This document shows, one piece after another, positions 45,966-57,589 of a stretch of DNA of 64,000 nucleotides. The DNA is taken from NCBI GenBank assembly GCA_035610365.1, contig CM069435.1, forward strand, positions 60,323,389 to 60,387,388. Direction: 5' to 3'. Both the position numbers and the translations under genes were made by a program. Position 1 is the first letter of the stretch. Every line of letters starts with the position of its first letter. This DNA comes from Aquatica leii (taxonomy: Eukaryota > Arthropoda > Insecta > Coleoptera > Lampyridae). The notes beneath the pieces were generated by a model that did not search any database, was not told where the DNA came from, and saw nothing but the letters and a program-made list of their open reading frames with translations.

Positions 45966-48139
45966 ATTTATAATTTGATTTAGAATTAAAATAAATTAAA
46001 AAAAAGTTCCATTAATAGCTCAAATAAATTTAAACTGCATGCACAAATATGAAATTGCTGTTTTAATTAACCTAAATTTTTAATATTTCTGGATTAAATA
46101 AAAGATTTTCTTTGTAAAAGAATTATTATCATCATTTGAACGTGATTAGTGGTGTAATCTTAATTCCCATTACAAATTCTTATAAATTTATTCGCAGTTT
46201 GCATTTTTTTTATAGAAAATGGATTTTTATGAATATAGGTAATATCCCATGTTCAATTGTTTTTTTGATTACACTGTCGTAATACACGGAAAAAATGCTT
46301 CAACTTGATGATTTAACCCAATTTATGGATGATATCGAACCTACTCGTTTGCGTATTAAGCAGAAGGTATGCGTATTTACTTATCTGTGTCTGAAAAGTT
46401 TTATCTTCAGCGGCTTTTGTGAAATCTTATTTATATTATAACAAAAAGAACAAGTGGTGAGAAAATTAATAATTTTTAAAAAAGATATTATCTTTAGTTA
46501 GATGTAACTGAACTGGAAATCGAAACTAATACAAGTTTTGTTACCTATAAATCAAAACGGAATTTTTGCAAGTTTTTGCTGAAACTATGTAATGGAAATA
46601 TATCACCAAACATTGGAAAAATCAGCCTGTTTTTTTGTACAAAATGATGAACAACGTTTATTTCTAGTCTCAACCTTGGTTTAAACAGAAAATATTTTTT
46701 TTAAATACCCAATACTTTGAAAACTTGATAATTATAAGTAACGATTAACCTGAAAGATATCACATCGTGGAATATACATAGGTTGCACTCATGTGAAGCT
46801 GGGACAAATGACTAGTATTTAACACGCCCCGCGGCTAATCTTTTGTCACAGGTTATGGACCGCAAAGCATAGTTTATTTTAAACCTTTTTCAAAGCTCAT
46901 GGGACCGTATTTAATTGTGCTTTACAGTTTTATTTGAGCGTCCTGTGTCCTTAAAGCATTACCTTACGCGAAATATTAGCTTTTTATATTTTTTCTTATT
47001 CTTCAAGTAATTAAGTATAATGTTAAATGTGTTTACATTACCTGTTATTTTTTTAATTTGAATATAAGAAATTTGACAAAATTTATAAAATAGAACTTTT
47101 ATTAAATATAATAGGAGTAAGGTTTTACATTTTACAAAAAATGTTTTTATAAATTGTTATCTGTTTTCTTGAACACTATTCTATGATCATTTTGCTATTA
47201 AACCGAGAACGGGTTTATGGACCCCACACAAGTAACATCATTTTATTACATTTTAGCGTTTTGAAATTTTTTGATTTTTAGAACTTGTGATTATTAAATT
47301 TTTATTTATATTTATTTACTATGTAAAGTAGGCAATGGCTAACAAAAATTATTGGACCAATTGGAAAGTGTAAAGCTTTTTACTTGAAGCTGAAAATGTT
47401 CAATAAAAATTTAAAAACAAACTAAAAAAATGTTAAAATGCTTGAATTTTAAGCTTTCTTCCATACTACTAAAAACAAATTTATGTGTCGCGATAGTTGT
47501 ACCACCAAATTTTAGGCGCGGGCGGGGCCCCGCTTTAAAAAAATATCGTGTAAAAGTAAGATGAAAAATAACCCAAAATAAAAAAAAAATTGTTTCATCT
47601 TGCTTTAAGTAATAAATAATAATAATCTCAACAAAATGTAATAATACAAAGAAGTAAAACTTTTTAACGAAATAATTACAAAATTTATGGTTTTTACACT
47701 ATTTTTACATTTATATTATTATATATTTTTTTTCTTTACTTTTACTTATTATTTTGCCTTTTTTGGCAATGTTAATAAATCCAAATAGGGTGCAAAACAT
47801 TACATTTGGCAAACGTAATGAATTTTGCAATAATTTGGATTTGATTACATCTCAATTATTTTGGAAAACCTAGGATTGTTGATTACCTACTAAACAAAAA
47901 TTTAGAAATGTTTTTTTGCTTTTATTCAAAGATTGAATTAAAATTTGAGAAGAAAGAATACAAAAATTCTCATCAAAATTACGCTTAAAGATGTGTTTCC
48001 AGAGATCTGAAACCCCGTTCTTCTGGGGGGTATTCCATACATCCAGTAACGCTCTCTTCTGCAAAAAGCTTCGCCATTACTAAGTAGGGTATTTGAAAGA
48101 GTTACTTAAAATTTATTTTGTAATGTATAATATTTAGTG
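45966..48139. other. Left interior of the Tc1 element, unassigned
   Basis: AT-rich sequence with two small GC-rich islands (GCCCCGCGGC near 46830 and GCGCGGGCGGGGCCCCGC near 47515) that may be ends of further small elements. No coding region was recognised. Confidence 0.35.
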
Positions 48140-49770
48140 TTGTTTTGTGTGTCAATTTTGTACAAATTGCCACGTCTTCTAGGACAAGCAGAGTTATTAG
48201 TAAAAACTAGAAGGAAGATTATCGTTTTACAAGAATGTGGATTTTCTATCCGAGTAATTGCTGCACGTATGGGTTTATCTGAAAGATAAGTTTTTATTTT
48301 GCATTTGATAATATTCTTTAATATTAGCAATCTTTTTAATTTTAAACATGGGTATATATGACTATTTTATAGGTATTATATGATGTATAATTCAGATTGC
48401 ACAATTATTCACCTACATCACAGGAAATTGTTTATAATGAAATTATAAAAGTTTCAATCACATAGCAATTGGGTATCAAGTTTTTTTACGTCCTTCAAGT
48501 TAGCAATACAAAGTTATCAAAATTAAATAAAACCTAATTAAGAATTTGTTACTAATTTCTTGCAAAAGAAAAAACTTGTAGCTTTCTTACTTTTTTAATT
48601 ATGCATTAAACTTGAGGCAAGTTAGTAGTACACTATTCTAAACAGTGTTTTAATGAATCGGTATTCAGTTTAAAATGTATGTAAAATTTGTTGCTAAATT
48701 GTTGCTAATTCATTGTAAAAGAAAAAAGATTATAGCTTTTCTTATTATTCTACACACATTTTAAACAAGAAAGAAATTCATTAAAGCACTTTTTAGAATG
48801 ATGCACTGCTAACTAAAAAAAAGACGTAACTTTTTTATTTAAATTAATAACATTACTTTATCGGTGCCTTTCATTGCGCAGTTTTAATTACCTATTACTT
48901 ATTTTATTAGAAAAGTGTGGTCCATTATTGGGTTCAACGCGAAGTACAAGGCGTATAAGATGATCGTCCTCAGCACACCGCCTATAGAAGTGAAAGGCCA
49001 TCTCTCTTATCCAGAGTTGAAAAAGACAACAATATCCAAGATGCTTGTTTGACTCTATTCACAATTTCCGCCACAATTCGCAAAAGACTACAGAATACTT
49101 TGAAAGCTGAAGCAATAAGCTGTTATCGACCTACAACGAAACCTGTAATAACTGAAACAAATGCCTACCGAAGATTGCAGTTTTCAAAAAAACATTTAAA
49201 TTTTGATTGGAAAGGTGTTGTTTCTTCAGATAAAAAAACCTTCTGCACTTTCCAAGATAGTAAAAAAGTTCTTTGGAGGCCACGTAATTTTTTAGATATG
49301 AATCAAAACATATGCAACCCAACATAAGAAGTGGGAGAATTAGTGTTGCGAACTGGGGATGAATAAGTGATGCTGGCCCAGGGTAATTAACACGTGTCAA
49401 AGGACGCTTAACTGCTCAAACTTACCTGACAATTTTGGAAATATTATGTTGCCCTTTGTACGAGCAGTTTATCCTGAAGGGCCAATTCCGCTTGTTCAGG
49501 ACAATTCTTCTATACATACGGCAGCGGTAGTTCAAGAATGGTTCTTACAACATCCAGAAATTAAAAGAATTCGTTGGCCACCTAAGTCACCGGATTTGAA
49601 CCCTATAGAAAATTTGTGGGCGGCGGCCGTGCGTGGGTGGAACGACAAACTGAACAATAATATAGAAATACGAAATATAAACAACTTGCATCGCCATATT
49701 AATACCGTGTAGGAAAAATTTCGAGGAGCTAATGTATGTGCCAATTTAATCAATTTTATGCGGAACCGTC
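48140..49770 (+). pseudogene. Tc1-like transposase, broken
   Basis: About 48200-48290 encodes a helix-turn-helix start, KIIVLQECGFSIRVIAARMG. After about 600 bases of unrelated AT-rich sequence it resumes near 48910 with the second DNA-binding part (VVHYWVQREVQG, RPQHTAYRS), then ATIRKRLQNTLKAEAISCYR and FDWKGVVSSDKKTFCTFQDS (catalytic Asp: SDK). The end has IPLVQDNSSIHTA (second Asp) and WPPKSPDLNPIENLWA (Glu of the D,D34E triad). A frame change lies between these parts and stops occur. The 600-base interruption ends in TTATTAG before the sequence resumes and could be an insertion or an intron that has lost its donor. Confidence 0.8.
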
Positions 49771-50751
49771 TACGGGTATGTATAACCAATGATGGACATT
49801 ACATTCATTACTAGCATGCAAAATACAACTATTTAAATAAAATAATGAATACTTTTTTAATATTGCAATTTTCTGTATCTCGTTTTGTTCTTGAAATATA
49901 AATAGTGCTTATGTATAATTTATAGTAAAATCTAGAGTATTATTTTTATTAAAATCTAGTAGGTACTACAATAATCTAAAACATAAAAAAATGCAAACTA
50001 CGAAATTGTAAATTTCAATTCGTTATTATTAAATTTATATTCCCTCGAAATAATTAATACTTGAATTAAATGATACGAAGAGAAAGCAGAAAATGCATTT
50101 CGCATTTTTCTAATTTTGTGATTTTTAGATTTACAGCTTAGGTATGTATTTTCAAATTTTATTTGGTATTTTTTTAGGGTTCTGTATGAGAAATTAGACT
50201 TGATTTTATAAAGGGAGATATTTTTTCATAAGAATAATTTCAAAAGAGTAATGGGCATTTATACTGCAATTATTCGACCACTAATTACGTATTAATGGTG
50301 ATAATACTTCTTTTGCAAAGAAAATCGGAAAGTTAACTTTAATTTAATCCAGATATATTAAGACTTTTAGTCTAATTAGTACAGTAGTTTCATATTTGAC
50401 CATACAATTTATCATTATTTGAACTATAGATGGAACTTATTTAATCATAAATGAAAATTAAAATTTTTTAATTACTTAAACAGAGAACATAAATAAACAG
50501 AAAACTCGGCGAAGAAGAATTTAAAACTTTAGGGTACAATTTAGATAAATATTTGCAGGTAAGAAACATGTTTTTTGAACGCTTGAGGCAATGCTTTTGA
50601 AGAATGGTTAGTAACCTCGTAAGATCGCTGCAAGTAATGTCTACAATGCCAATGTTGTCAAATTTAATTAAGCATTTCGTTATAACGTAAGTTTGGTTGC
50701 CTACCTTGCAGGTCGCGCTTAAAAGTGTCCAATTGCTTTTTTGAGGCAGTG

Positions 50752-51950
50752 TACGTAACTCAAACCGTACAATTTTAAATAGTATTATATTTAAAGGTTT
50801 AAATATACCTACTACATTTTTAAAAGACAAATTTTTTTGAACATTAGTTTGTGTATGAATATTTAAAAAACGTATTATGTGTTGTTTGTTGAAGCAAATA
50901 AAATGTATCTAATTAGTACAGCAAATACAATATGCGATATGTTTTGAAAAGAATAGGCAGCATTTATTGTTTTATTTCTGTAGCATTACCACTCAAAGGC
51001 TCCAAAAAACCATCTATAAATTACGTCACGCGTTAAAAGGGTAAAGGTGTTTCAACAAAGTGTGACATCGTGTGACAAGGGAGAAAACATTTTACAAAAG
51101 TTGTGACGTCAGATATACTGGGTGTAAAATCGAACAACGCAACATAGGGATTTTTTGCCTAATTAATTTAGAGGAAAAGGTTCTTGTAAAGAAAAAAATT
51201 TGCGTTTGCTTGCAAATTTGTTTTTAATTATCAATATTGTCTAGCAGAAAATAATAAAAACAAATAAATTGCTAAGGTTACGCGAATTAGTTAGTCGTGA
51301 AACTTTTAAATAATTATCGTACTTTAGCTAGTCCAGAGATCAGTAGCTAGTCTTGTCAACACTGAAACTTTTTTATTTTATTATTTGGAAACAAATTATA
51401 TTACACTATCAGAAAACTCAAGAATTAATTTTTAATAAAGATTTTCTGAGAATTATACCAAGTAAAACAATAATTTTAAAGATATACATTCTGAGCAACC
51501 ATAATGCAAGATAATATTTCTTTAAAAAATAAAAATGGTAATTAAATTGTAACAATATTCAAAAAATGTATTTATTTAAACTAAACAACTAAACAAACAA
51601 TAAAAATAAGGATAAAAGTAAAAATTAACAACCTATAATAAATGTTGTAGAATTCAAGCTTCCACAGGCTGCATTCGTATTACAATTTATTATGGATAAT
51701 TCCCGTGTTGTCGTTATCCCACCAACTGAGTTTTAGTCACACGTCGCAGTGAACATTTTCAGAGTGTTGTTTAAACTCATTGATTGCGCCGCCAAGTCTT
51801 GTTTTTATATACCAGCCTTCAATCGATAAAACTGGTTTCTAAATTCCCGGTAAAGAAAAACTAGAATCTCGGTTAATTTTAAAAAAATTTTGAATGATTT
51901 TGTAGCGGTCAAACAATCAAATTTGGTGCCATCTTACACAGAAAGTACTC
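50752..51950. other. Intergenic stretch with a repeat-like patch
   Basis: Mostly AT-rich. The stretch near 51000-51140 (CATCTATAAATTACGTCACG followed by several GTGTGAC words) resembles the end region of a repeat that I have seen in insect genomes, but no protein or matching partner is present here. Confidence 0.3.
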
Positions 51951-52604
51951 TCACTGTAAAAGGCCACTAGCGCATCGGAAGAAAGAAAAAAGAACAGTCC
52001 AGTGACAGCGACGAAGCTCAACGCGCGACACGAGCACTTACCAATCCGCTCTAACAATTTCTTAGCGATCATTAAGCGTTTCTAAATAAAATTGTGTATA
52101 ATTTAGTGTAACTATTTTTAAACACTTTACGCACGTTATATTGGTGACTCACAACAAACCAAAGCGTTTAATCAGCGTAAACTCCCACGATAAAATCCCG
52201 ATCTTCGTGCGTTTATCGCGAAGCTTTTTTCGAATAAGTAAACGACTCGAGCCATCGTTAACAGAGGAGGAAAACGACTGAACAACTTTACAAAGCCGCC
52301 TATTTGTCAATGACCGACAGTCATGTATGCGTTTTCTAATCGACACCGGTGCACACGTTTCAGTAATACCCACAATTAACATACAACACCTAAAATCCCA
52401 CGCCATTTAAATTATTTGCTGCAAACGGGTCTCCTATAAATACGTTTGGAGAAAGATCGTTGTGTTTGTACTCGTACTTTGGGTTACACCGCGCATTTCG
52501 ATGGAAATTTTTAGAAACCGAAGTCGCTAAATAAATTATAGCCGCCGACTTTCTTATACATCATGAACTCTTAGTTGATTTGAGAAATCGCCGTGTAATT
52601 CACA

Positions 52605-53652
52605 ATACTAGGCAGTGCCGGATTAACATATTGAGGGGCCACAAGCACAACATCGTGATGGGACCCCTCTAAAATACCCCCCCCTCTTCCAAAAGACAAA
52701 TTTCTTAATGAAAAAAAAAAAAATTAAGTACAATTGGAACATAAATTTAACGAAACTATCTATTTTAACATCTTGTGCATTTGAATACCTTCAACATTTA
52801 GAACAACTTGAAATAAATAAAACAGTACTTGTGGTATGGATTAGATCACAAATCACATAATTTTTTTTCTGCTCTTCTTTGCAGAAAATTGGTCGATGAT
52901 CACCTGGAACTGAACATGTCGCAGCTTAACATGTTCTATACTCATAATACTTAAGTCCGCTAACATTTCCTGGGACATGGTCGTTCGCAAATAATCCTTT
53001 ATTCGCTTCAGTTTACTGAACGATCGTTCCCCAGTACTGTTTGATATCATCAAACTTAAATATATGCGTAAAGACGTTTCAACATTAGAAAATGCTATAG
53101 AATGGTTGTCATTGAAAATAACCTGGAAAAGTCCTTCGTGATTGAACTTTGTATTCGGGTACGTGTCTTTCACGTACGTAAAAAAATTAAAAATTTCAGC
53201 AGTGAAATCTGTATTAAAATCATTCGGGTATTTATTAAGCAACTGCTTTACGTTATTGCAACAGATTGTCTTGTTTCCATGTTAATCAAAAATGAAAACA
53301 TGTCCGAAATACTTCTATATCCTATAGGCAAAACTGCCGTAAACCGTTGACAGTTTTTGAATGATTTAACAGGGACAAATAAGGAATAACTCAAACACAC
53401 TAACTCAAACGCCAACGAGAGAACAACTGACACAGACTATGAACGATGAACCAATAGTCACTGGATTTTATCAGTTATTACCAGCGCCACTACTCTTTTC
53501 TAAGTAACCATTGCTTTGCAATTCTTGTAGTAACATTTAGTTTTACGTTTGTTCTTTTAGTCGCGAAGCTATGGCGGCGCGGGGCCCCTGAGCGTAGGGG
53601 CCTCAAGCAGTTGCTTGTTTTGCTTGTTGATAAATCCGGCACTGATACTACG
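52605..53652 (-). mobile_element. hAT element inserted in the Gypsy fragment
   Basis: The ends CAGTGCCGGATT (52613) and its reverse complement at 53644 are perfect over 12 bp. They are flanked by ATACTAGG (52605-52612) and ATACTACG (53645-53652), an 8-bp target duplication with one change. The 1032-bp element is internally deleted: on the minus strand at 53242-52853 it keeps only the C-terminal dimerisation part of the transposase (NVETSLRIYLSLMISNSTGE followed by RSFSKLKRIKDYLRTTMSQE). It must be younger than the Gypsy copy that it interrupts. Confidence 0.88.
52853..53242 (-). pseudogene. hAT transposase C-terminal part
   Basis: An open stretch of 129 codons matches the C-terminal region of hAT transposases: a conserved LRIYLSL..., GERSFSKLKRIKDYLR and the MSQEMLADLSIMSIEH helix. 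The N-terminal BED finger and the first catalytic residues are absent, so this element could move only with help from another copy. Confidence 0.8.
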
Positions 53653-54599
53653 CAACTCTCAACGATTGCTATTTTAACACGCTGCGAAGTTACAACCGTT
53701 ACTACGGTAGCACAACCTTCCATTTATCATCAGTTGTTGGCAAAATTCCCATCTATAATGCGAACAACGGTATTTACGCCTACTAGAAAGCACGCGGTAA
53801 TGTCAGCCAGTAACAGAAAGAACACGTCGTCTTTGTCAAGAAAAGAAAAAAGCCGCTAAAACGGAAATCAGATTTATGCTGCAACAAGGAATTTGTTTAT
53901 TGTACCTGGTAACAAAAAAATCAGGCGATTTTCGACCATGCGGAGATTACCGGCGCCTTAACGCAATCACCGGTACGGTACGGATAGTTATCCCATTACG
54001 CACATTATGGACTTTTTGTACAAATTAAACGGCAGAAACATATTTTTAAAGCTGGACTTAGTGCGAGCATGCCATCTAATCCCTGTAGCAGAAGAAGACA
54101 TTAAAAAAACCGCAGTTACAACATCGTTTAGAGTATTCGAATTTCCGTTATTGACTTTTAGACTTCCCAATGCTTCCCAAACGTTTCAAAGTTTTATGAA
54201 TACAGTTTTGCAGGGCTTAAACTTTTGTTAGTGCTACATCGATGACATTTTTGTAACGTCCGCAGATCAAAAGGAGCACCTACGGCACCTCGAAATTGTT
54301 TTTTAACGGCTTGACACATACGGAATCGCCGTAAACGCAGCCAAGTGCATGTTAGGCGTAACGCATTTGGAGTATTTCGGTTATTTCATCTCGAAAGAAG
54401 AATCTATTCCATTACCATCAAAAGTGGTAACAATTACGAATATGCAAAAACCCGACACAATCATGGGACTCACGCGTTTTTTAGGCAAGGTTAACTTCTA
54501 AAAAACGCAGCGAAAAATCAAGCAATGTTAAACAGTTTTTTAAAAACGCGAAACGAAATGACAAAACGCGAGTTGAGTGGGCTTATAAAACCTAACAAG

Positions 54600-55180
54600 C
54601 GTAAGTATTGCCAATTCAATAAAATATTAAAGTTTCCCAAAGTTGTTTTAAAATTAAAATTATACGAAAAATATTAATTATTGTATCAAAATAGAAAAAA
54701 TTGTGTAACACACGTCATAGAATACGTTGCAATCACTCTACCGCTTCATAAACTCGCCGCAGCGCGGCTCGTGTATGAATCTCGGTCTCGTGATTGAAGC
54801 GCGTTCATTCTGTAACTTGTGTTTTAATATACTATAAACATAACATTGGATTTCTTAATACACAATTAGGTATATGTATGTATTGTATATCTATATATAA
54901 CGTTATAACAGCCATTAGGTTTTTTCTTGCAAGTGATTATATGTTTGTTATCAAAACATTTGCATTATGTAGTATTGTAACAGGTTGCAAATAAATAAAT
55001 AATTAAAAATTGTAGCAACACAAAGGCAAAAACTACAGAAATAATCTAATTCGATAAAACAAAACTAGAGTTTGCGCAGATAGTGTAAATAAAATTATTG
55101 TAGTGTTTTATTTTACCATATGACATACGTCAAAATTATTTAACCTTTTAAAGTTCAAATTAGTATATTTTTTGTATCAA
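54600..55180. other. Spacer before gene D
   Basis: AT-rich sequence between the Gypsy remains and the start codon of gene D. It should include the gene D promoter, but no clear motif was seen. Confidence 0.4.
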
Positions 55181-55408
55181 ATGTGTTCGCGAGATTTTCC
55201 TGCTTGTATGTATACTTCCGTCTATACAATTGTGAGAATAATTAATTGTTTAAAACATTTTTTTTAATTAATGCTTTTTATTTATTGTAGGTACAGATAA
55301 TTCTACATTATGCTTTTTGTGCATGGTGTGTAAGTCTATACAACTGCCAGCATGTTTTTGTTAAGAAAAAACATTTTACATATTTCTTATATCTTACATA
55401 TTTCTATA
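55181..55408 (+). CDS. Gene D exons 1-2, continues beyond window
   Basis: Fourth member of the family. Exon 1 (55181-55231) reads MCSRDFPACMYTSVYTI, again 17 codons, followed by a GTGAGA donor. Exon 2 (55291-55408) is again 118 bases with a GTAAGT donor. It encodes VQIILHYAFCAW at the first pass, the conserved YNC, and ends YFLYLTYFY like gene C (YFLYLTYFY) and gene A (YFYLTYFY). No exon 3 was found in the remaining 8.6 kb, which is full of transposon remains. Given the 4.4-8 kb second introns of the paralogs, the rest probably lies to the right of the window. A truncated gene copy cannot be excluded. Confidence 0.75.
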
Positions 55409-56010
55409 GTAAGTATGACAATTCTTTAATTTTTAAAAATAAAATTTTAACAGTAAAACATATAATATGTACGTTAAGTAAAGTTTATGCAGATCGGAGC
55501 AACTCTCGGTATTTTGAACTTAGAAAATCGGTTCAATACACAAATATTTGATTAGAAATGTTCAAAAAGAATTTTTTTTGTCATTTGAACTACTAATTGT
55601 TGAGGTTTTGAAGAAAAGTCATTCGCGCGTTACTCAGTCTTGTATAAGGGTATTAGAAAGTAAAAGTATTGTACAGGTTGTTTACTAAATTTATTGCTTA
55701 TTTGTTTAAACAAAAGTACTGTTTTCTTTTCTTTGTTATTAGTGCTATTTCTCAACATGTACATAGCGCGTTTTCACTTTTTGATAGTAGACTGTTGTAT
55801 TTTTTTCTTCTGTCTATATATAATTTATACGCGTTTCGTTATTTTCATTTTCACACTGTTTAAACATAGTCTTGGTTTACAATTACATTATTATTGTTTT
55901 TTTGTTTATTTTTGGATTATTTATTTATTCAAGTAAGATAATATTTATAAGAATAACACATCTATTACGGCTAGTTTTTGGCTACGCCAGGTGCCAGGCA
56001 ACTATTAAAG
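55409..56010. other. Gene D intron 2, left part
   Basis: AT-rich sequence with hydrophobic chance frames (55669-55936) that lack the family's splice pattern and motifs. Nothing else was recognised. Confidence 0.4.
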
Positions 56011-56029
56011 CTATATTACCAAATTATGG

Positions 56030-56990
56030 TCTGTCTTAAAAATCCTACAATTATCTTTAAAGAAAGCCAAACTCCAAATGATATCACAATGATTGAAGAT
56101 ATCGCAAACTTACCAGACACATCATTCAAACGTACTTGATTGTCTCCACAAACAGAAAACCAAAAGAACAAATATTCATTTGACCACAGCGAGCTTACAC
56201 ACGTTGACCCCGTCAACGACAAATCAGAACTAACACACTCAACAATTACATCCACAAAAATTCCACAGATATTCTAGCAAAATGCAACTAACTATCAAGC
56301 AGTACTCACAGATATTAAAATTGAAGTTAAAAAAACTTTAAGACTGCTTATCAAGGATATCAGTTACGAATTAACATAGCTGATGCCGCCGATTACCGAG
56401 CACTCATCAAATATCAGAAAAACTATCTCAATCAAAATTCCCGATGCTATCATTAGTCACAAGATTATTGAAGAATAAACAACCAATTCCTATCTGTGCA
56501 ATCGAACTAAGTAAAGCCGACAAAGCAAAGGAAATATTTAACCTCGATAATCTAATGTATTTTGAAAATTAAACCACGTCGAAGTAGTAAAGACATTTCT
56601 CAATGTACAAACTGTCAAGGATTAGGACACTCCAAAAATTACTGCAATCTTCAGGCTCGTTGCGGTAAATGCACGAACCTTCACTACTATTCTAAGTGTA
56701 CCAAAACAACCACAGCAAAATTTAAATGCGTAAATTGCGGTGGTGATCATCTCGCTATTTTCCGCAAGAATACTAAAAAAAAGCAAAAATTTAAAGAAAA
56801 ATAATTTTTTAAGAAATATTTGAAAAAAAGAAGATAAAAACTTTAGGAGAAGACTGACAACTGCAGAACGTTAAACTACTGCAAGATTCATTTAAAAAAG
56901 TTGTAGGCATACGCGATGCAAAGATGATTTTTATCGACAAGCATTTCTAGGCCAGTCAAATTAGACCAAAAAAAAGTCGTGCCTTCCATT
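56030..56990 (+). mobile_element. Jockey-like LINE ORF1 fragment
   Basis: About 56500-56800 encodes IELSKADKAKEIFNLDNLMY, then CTNCQGLGHSKNYC, CGKCTNLHYYSKC and CVNCGGDH, the run of zinc knuckles that ends the Gag-like ORF1 protein of Jockey-clade LINEs. The upstream 450 bases read as a damaged N-terminal part. No endonuclease or reverse transcriptase follows, so the fragment is cut off after ORF1. It lies in intron 2 of gene D. Confidence 0.75.
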
Positions 56991-56999
56991 AATTCCGAC

Positions 57000-57560
57000 A
57001 AAGTTGAAAATAATTTTGTTTTACTTTAGGCATCTCAAAGCAGAGTAATATGAGTTTGCGACGGTTTTTGAGTAGAGCGTTTGACGCTACACCCAAAAAT
57101 CTTCAAAATTTTGGGACTTTTTTTTGTTTGTTGCTTATATCTTATAAACGGGTAGTCGCAACAAAAATCATGTTACAAAAAATTAAAGCTTTTTTAATTT
57201 ACTAAAACATTTGTAAAACACTTTTGTTATCTCTATCCGTCTACGAGATATTTGCTGTCGAAAAAAGTATGGGTATGGGGAAAAATCTCTTTGGATACTC
57301 TTCAATTTTTATTCAATGTCATTATAAAAGAGAATTTTGACCTACGTTGCGTGAATGTAACAATTTATGTTTGTGCCTTGTTTTGACTACACTGTGCGGT
57401 ATAATGTAATAATAGCAAAAATGTTTTCTTTTATGTTTTAAATAATTTTATTCCAATTTAGGCTTCTAAAATAATAAACTTTTAAATAAAACTTTAAAAT
57501 TAAATTTAAATTAATATAATAAAAAATAAACTATACACCTATTCTTTATTTGATTAATTA
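57000..57560. other. Spacer, repeat-like
   Basis: AT-rich sequence, no coding signal. It may include the 3' end of the repeat gene that follows on the minus strand. Confidence 0.3.
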
Positions 57561-57589
57561 TTTTAAGCAAAGTTTTTCATTTGCATTTT

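Larger units (their letters stand above)
45751..50751 (+). mobile_element. Tc1-like transposon of IR/DR type, 5 kb
   Basis: The outer ends CACTGCCTCAAAAACATTAA (45751) and, on the other strand, CACTGCCTCAAAAAAGCAAT (50751) match and are flanked by TA on both sides, the Tc1 target. Each end carries a second, inner copy of the repeat: GCACCGCCTCAAGCGTTCAA at 45941, and GCATTGCCTCAAGCGTTCAA reading down from 50594. This double repeat per end is the IR/DR layout known from some Tc1-like elements. The transposase remnant lies inside on the plus strand. At 5001 bp the unit is two to three times the normal length, so it has probably taken in other insertions, mostly in the left half. Confidence 0.65.
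51960..54590 (+). mobile_element. Broken Gypsy fragment split by a hAT element
   Basis: From left to right there are a possible LTR end (about 51960-52138), a primer-site-like TTGGTGACTC at 52140, a retropepsin with FLIDTGAHVSVIP (about 52325), and after the hAT insertion reverse transcriptase pieces (FRPCGDYRRLNAI near 53935; FLKLDLVRACHLIPVAEEDI near 54049). Most of Gag, the later part of Pol and the 3' LTR were not seen. It has many breaks and large losses, so it is an old copy, and it is distinct from the two other Gypsy elements in the window. Confidence 0.7.

Noticed and set aside
55669-55936. Hydrophobic overlapping frames as possible exons 3-5 of gene D
   Set aside because: They lack the FPE, PW and STY marks, have no acceptor with the needed phase and consist of low-complexity Phe/Tyr/Leu runs.
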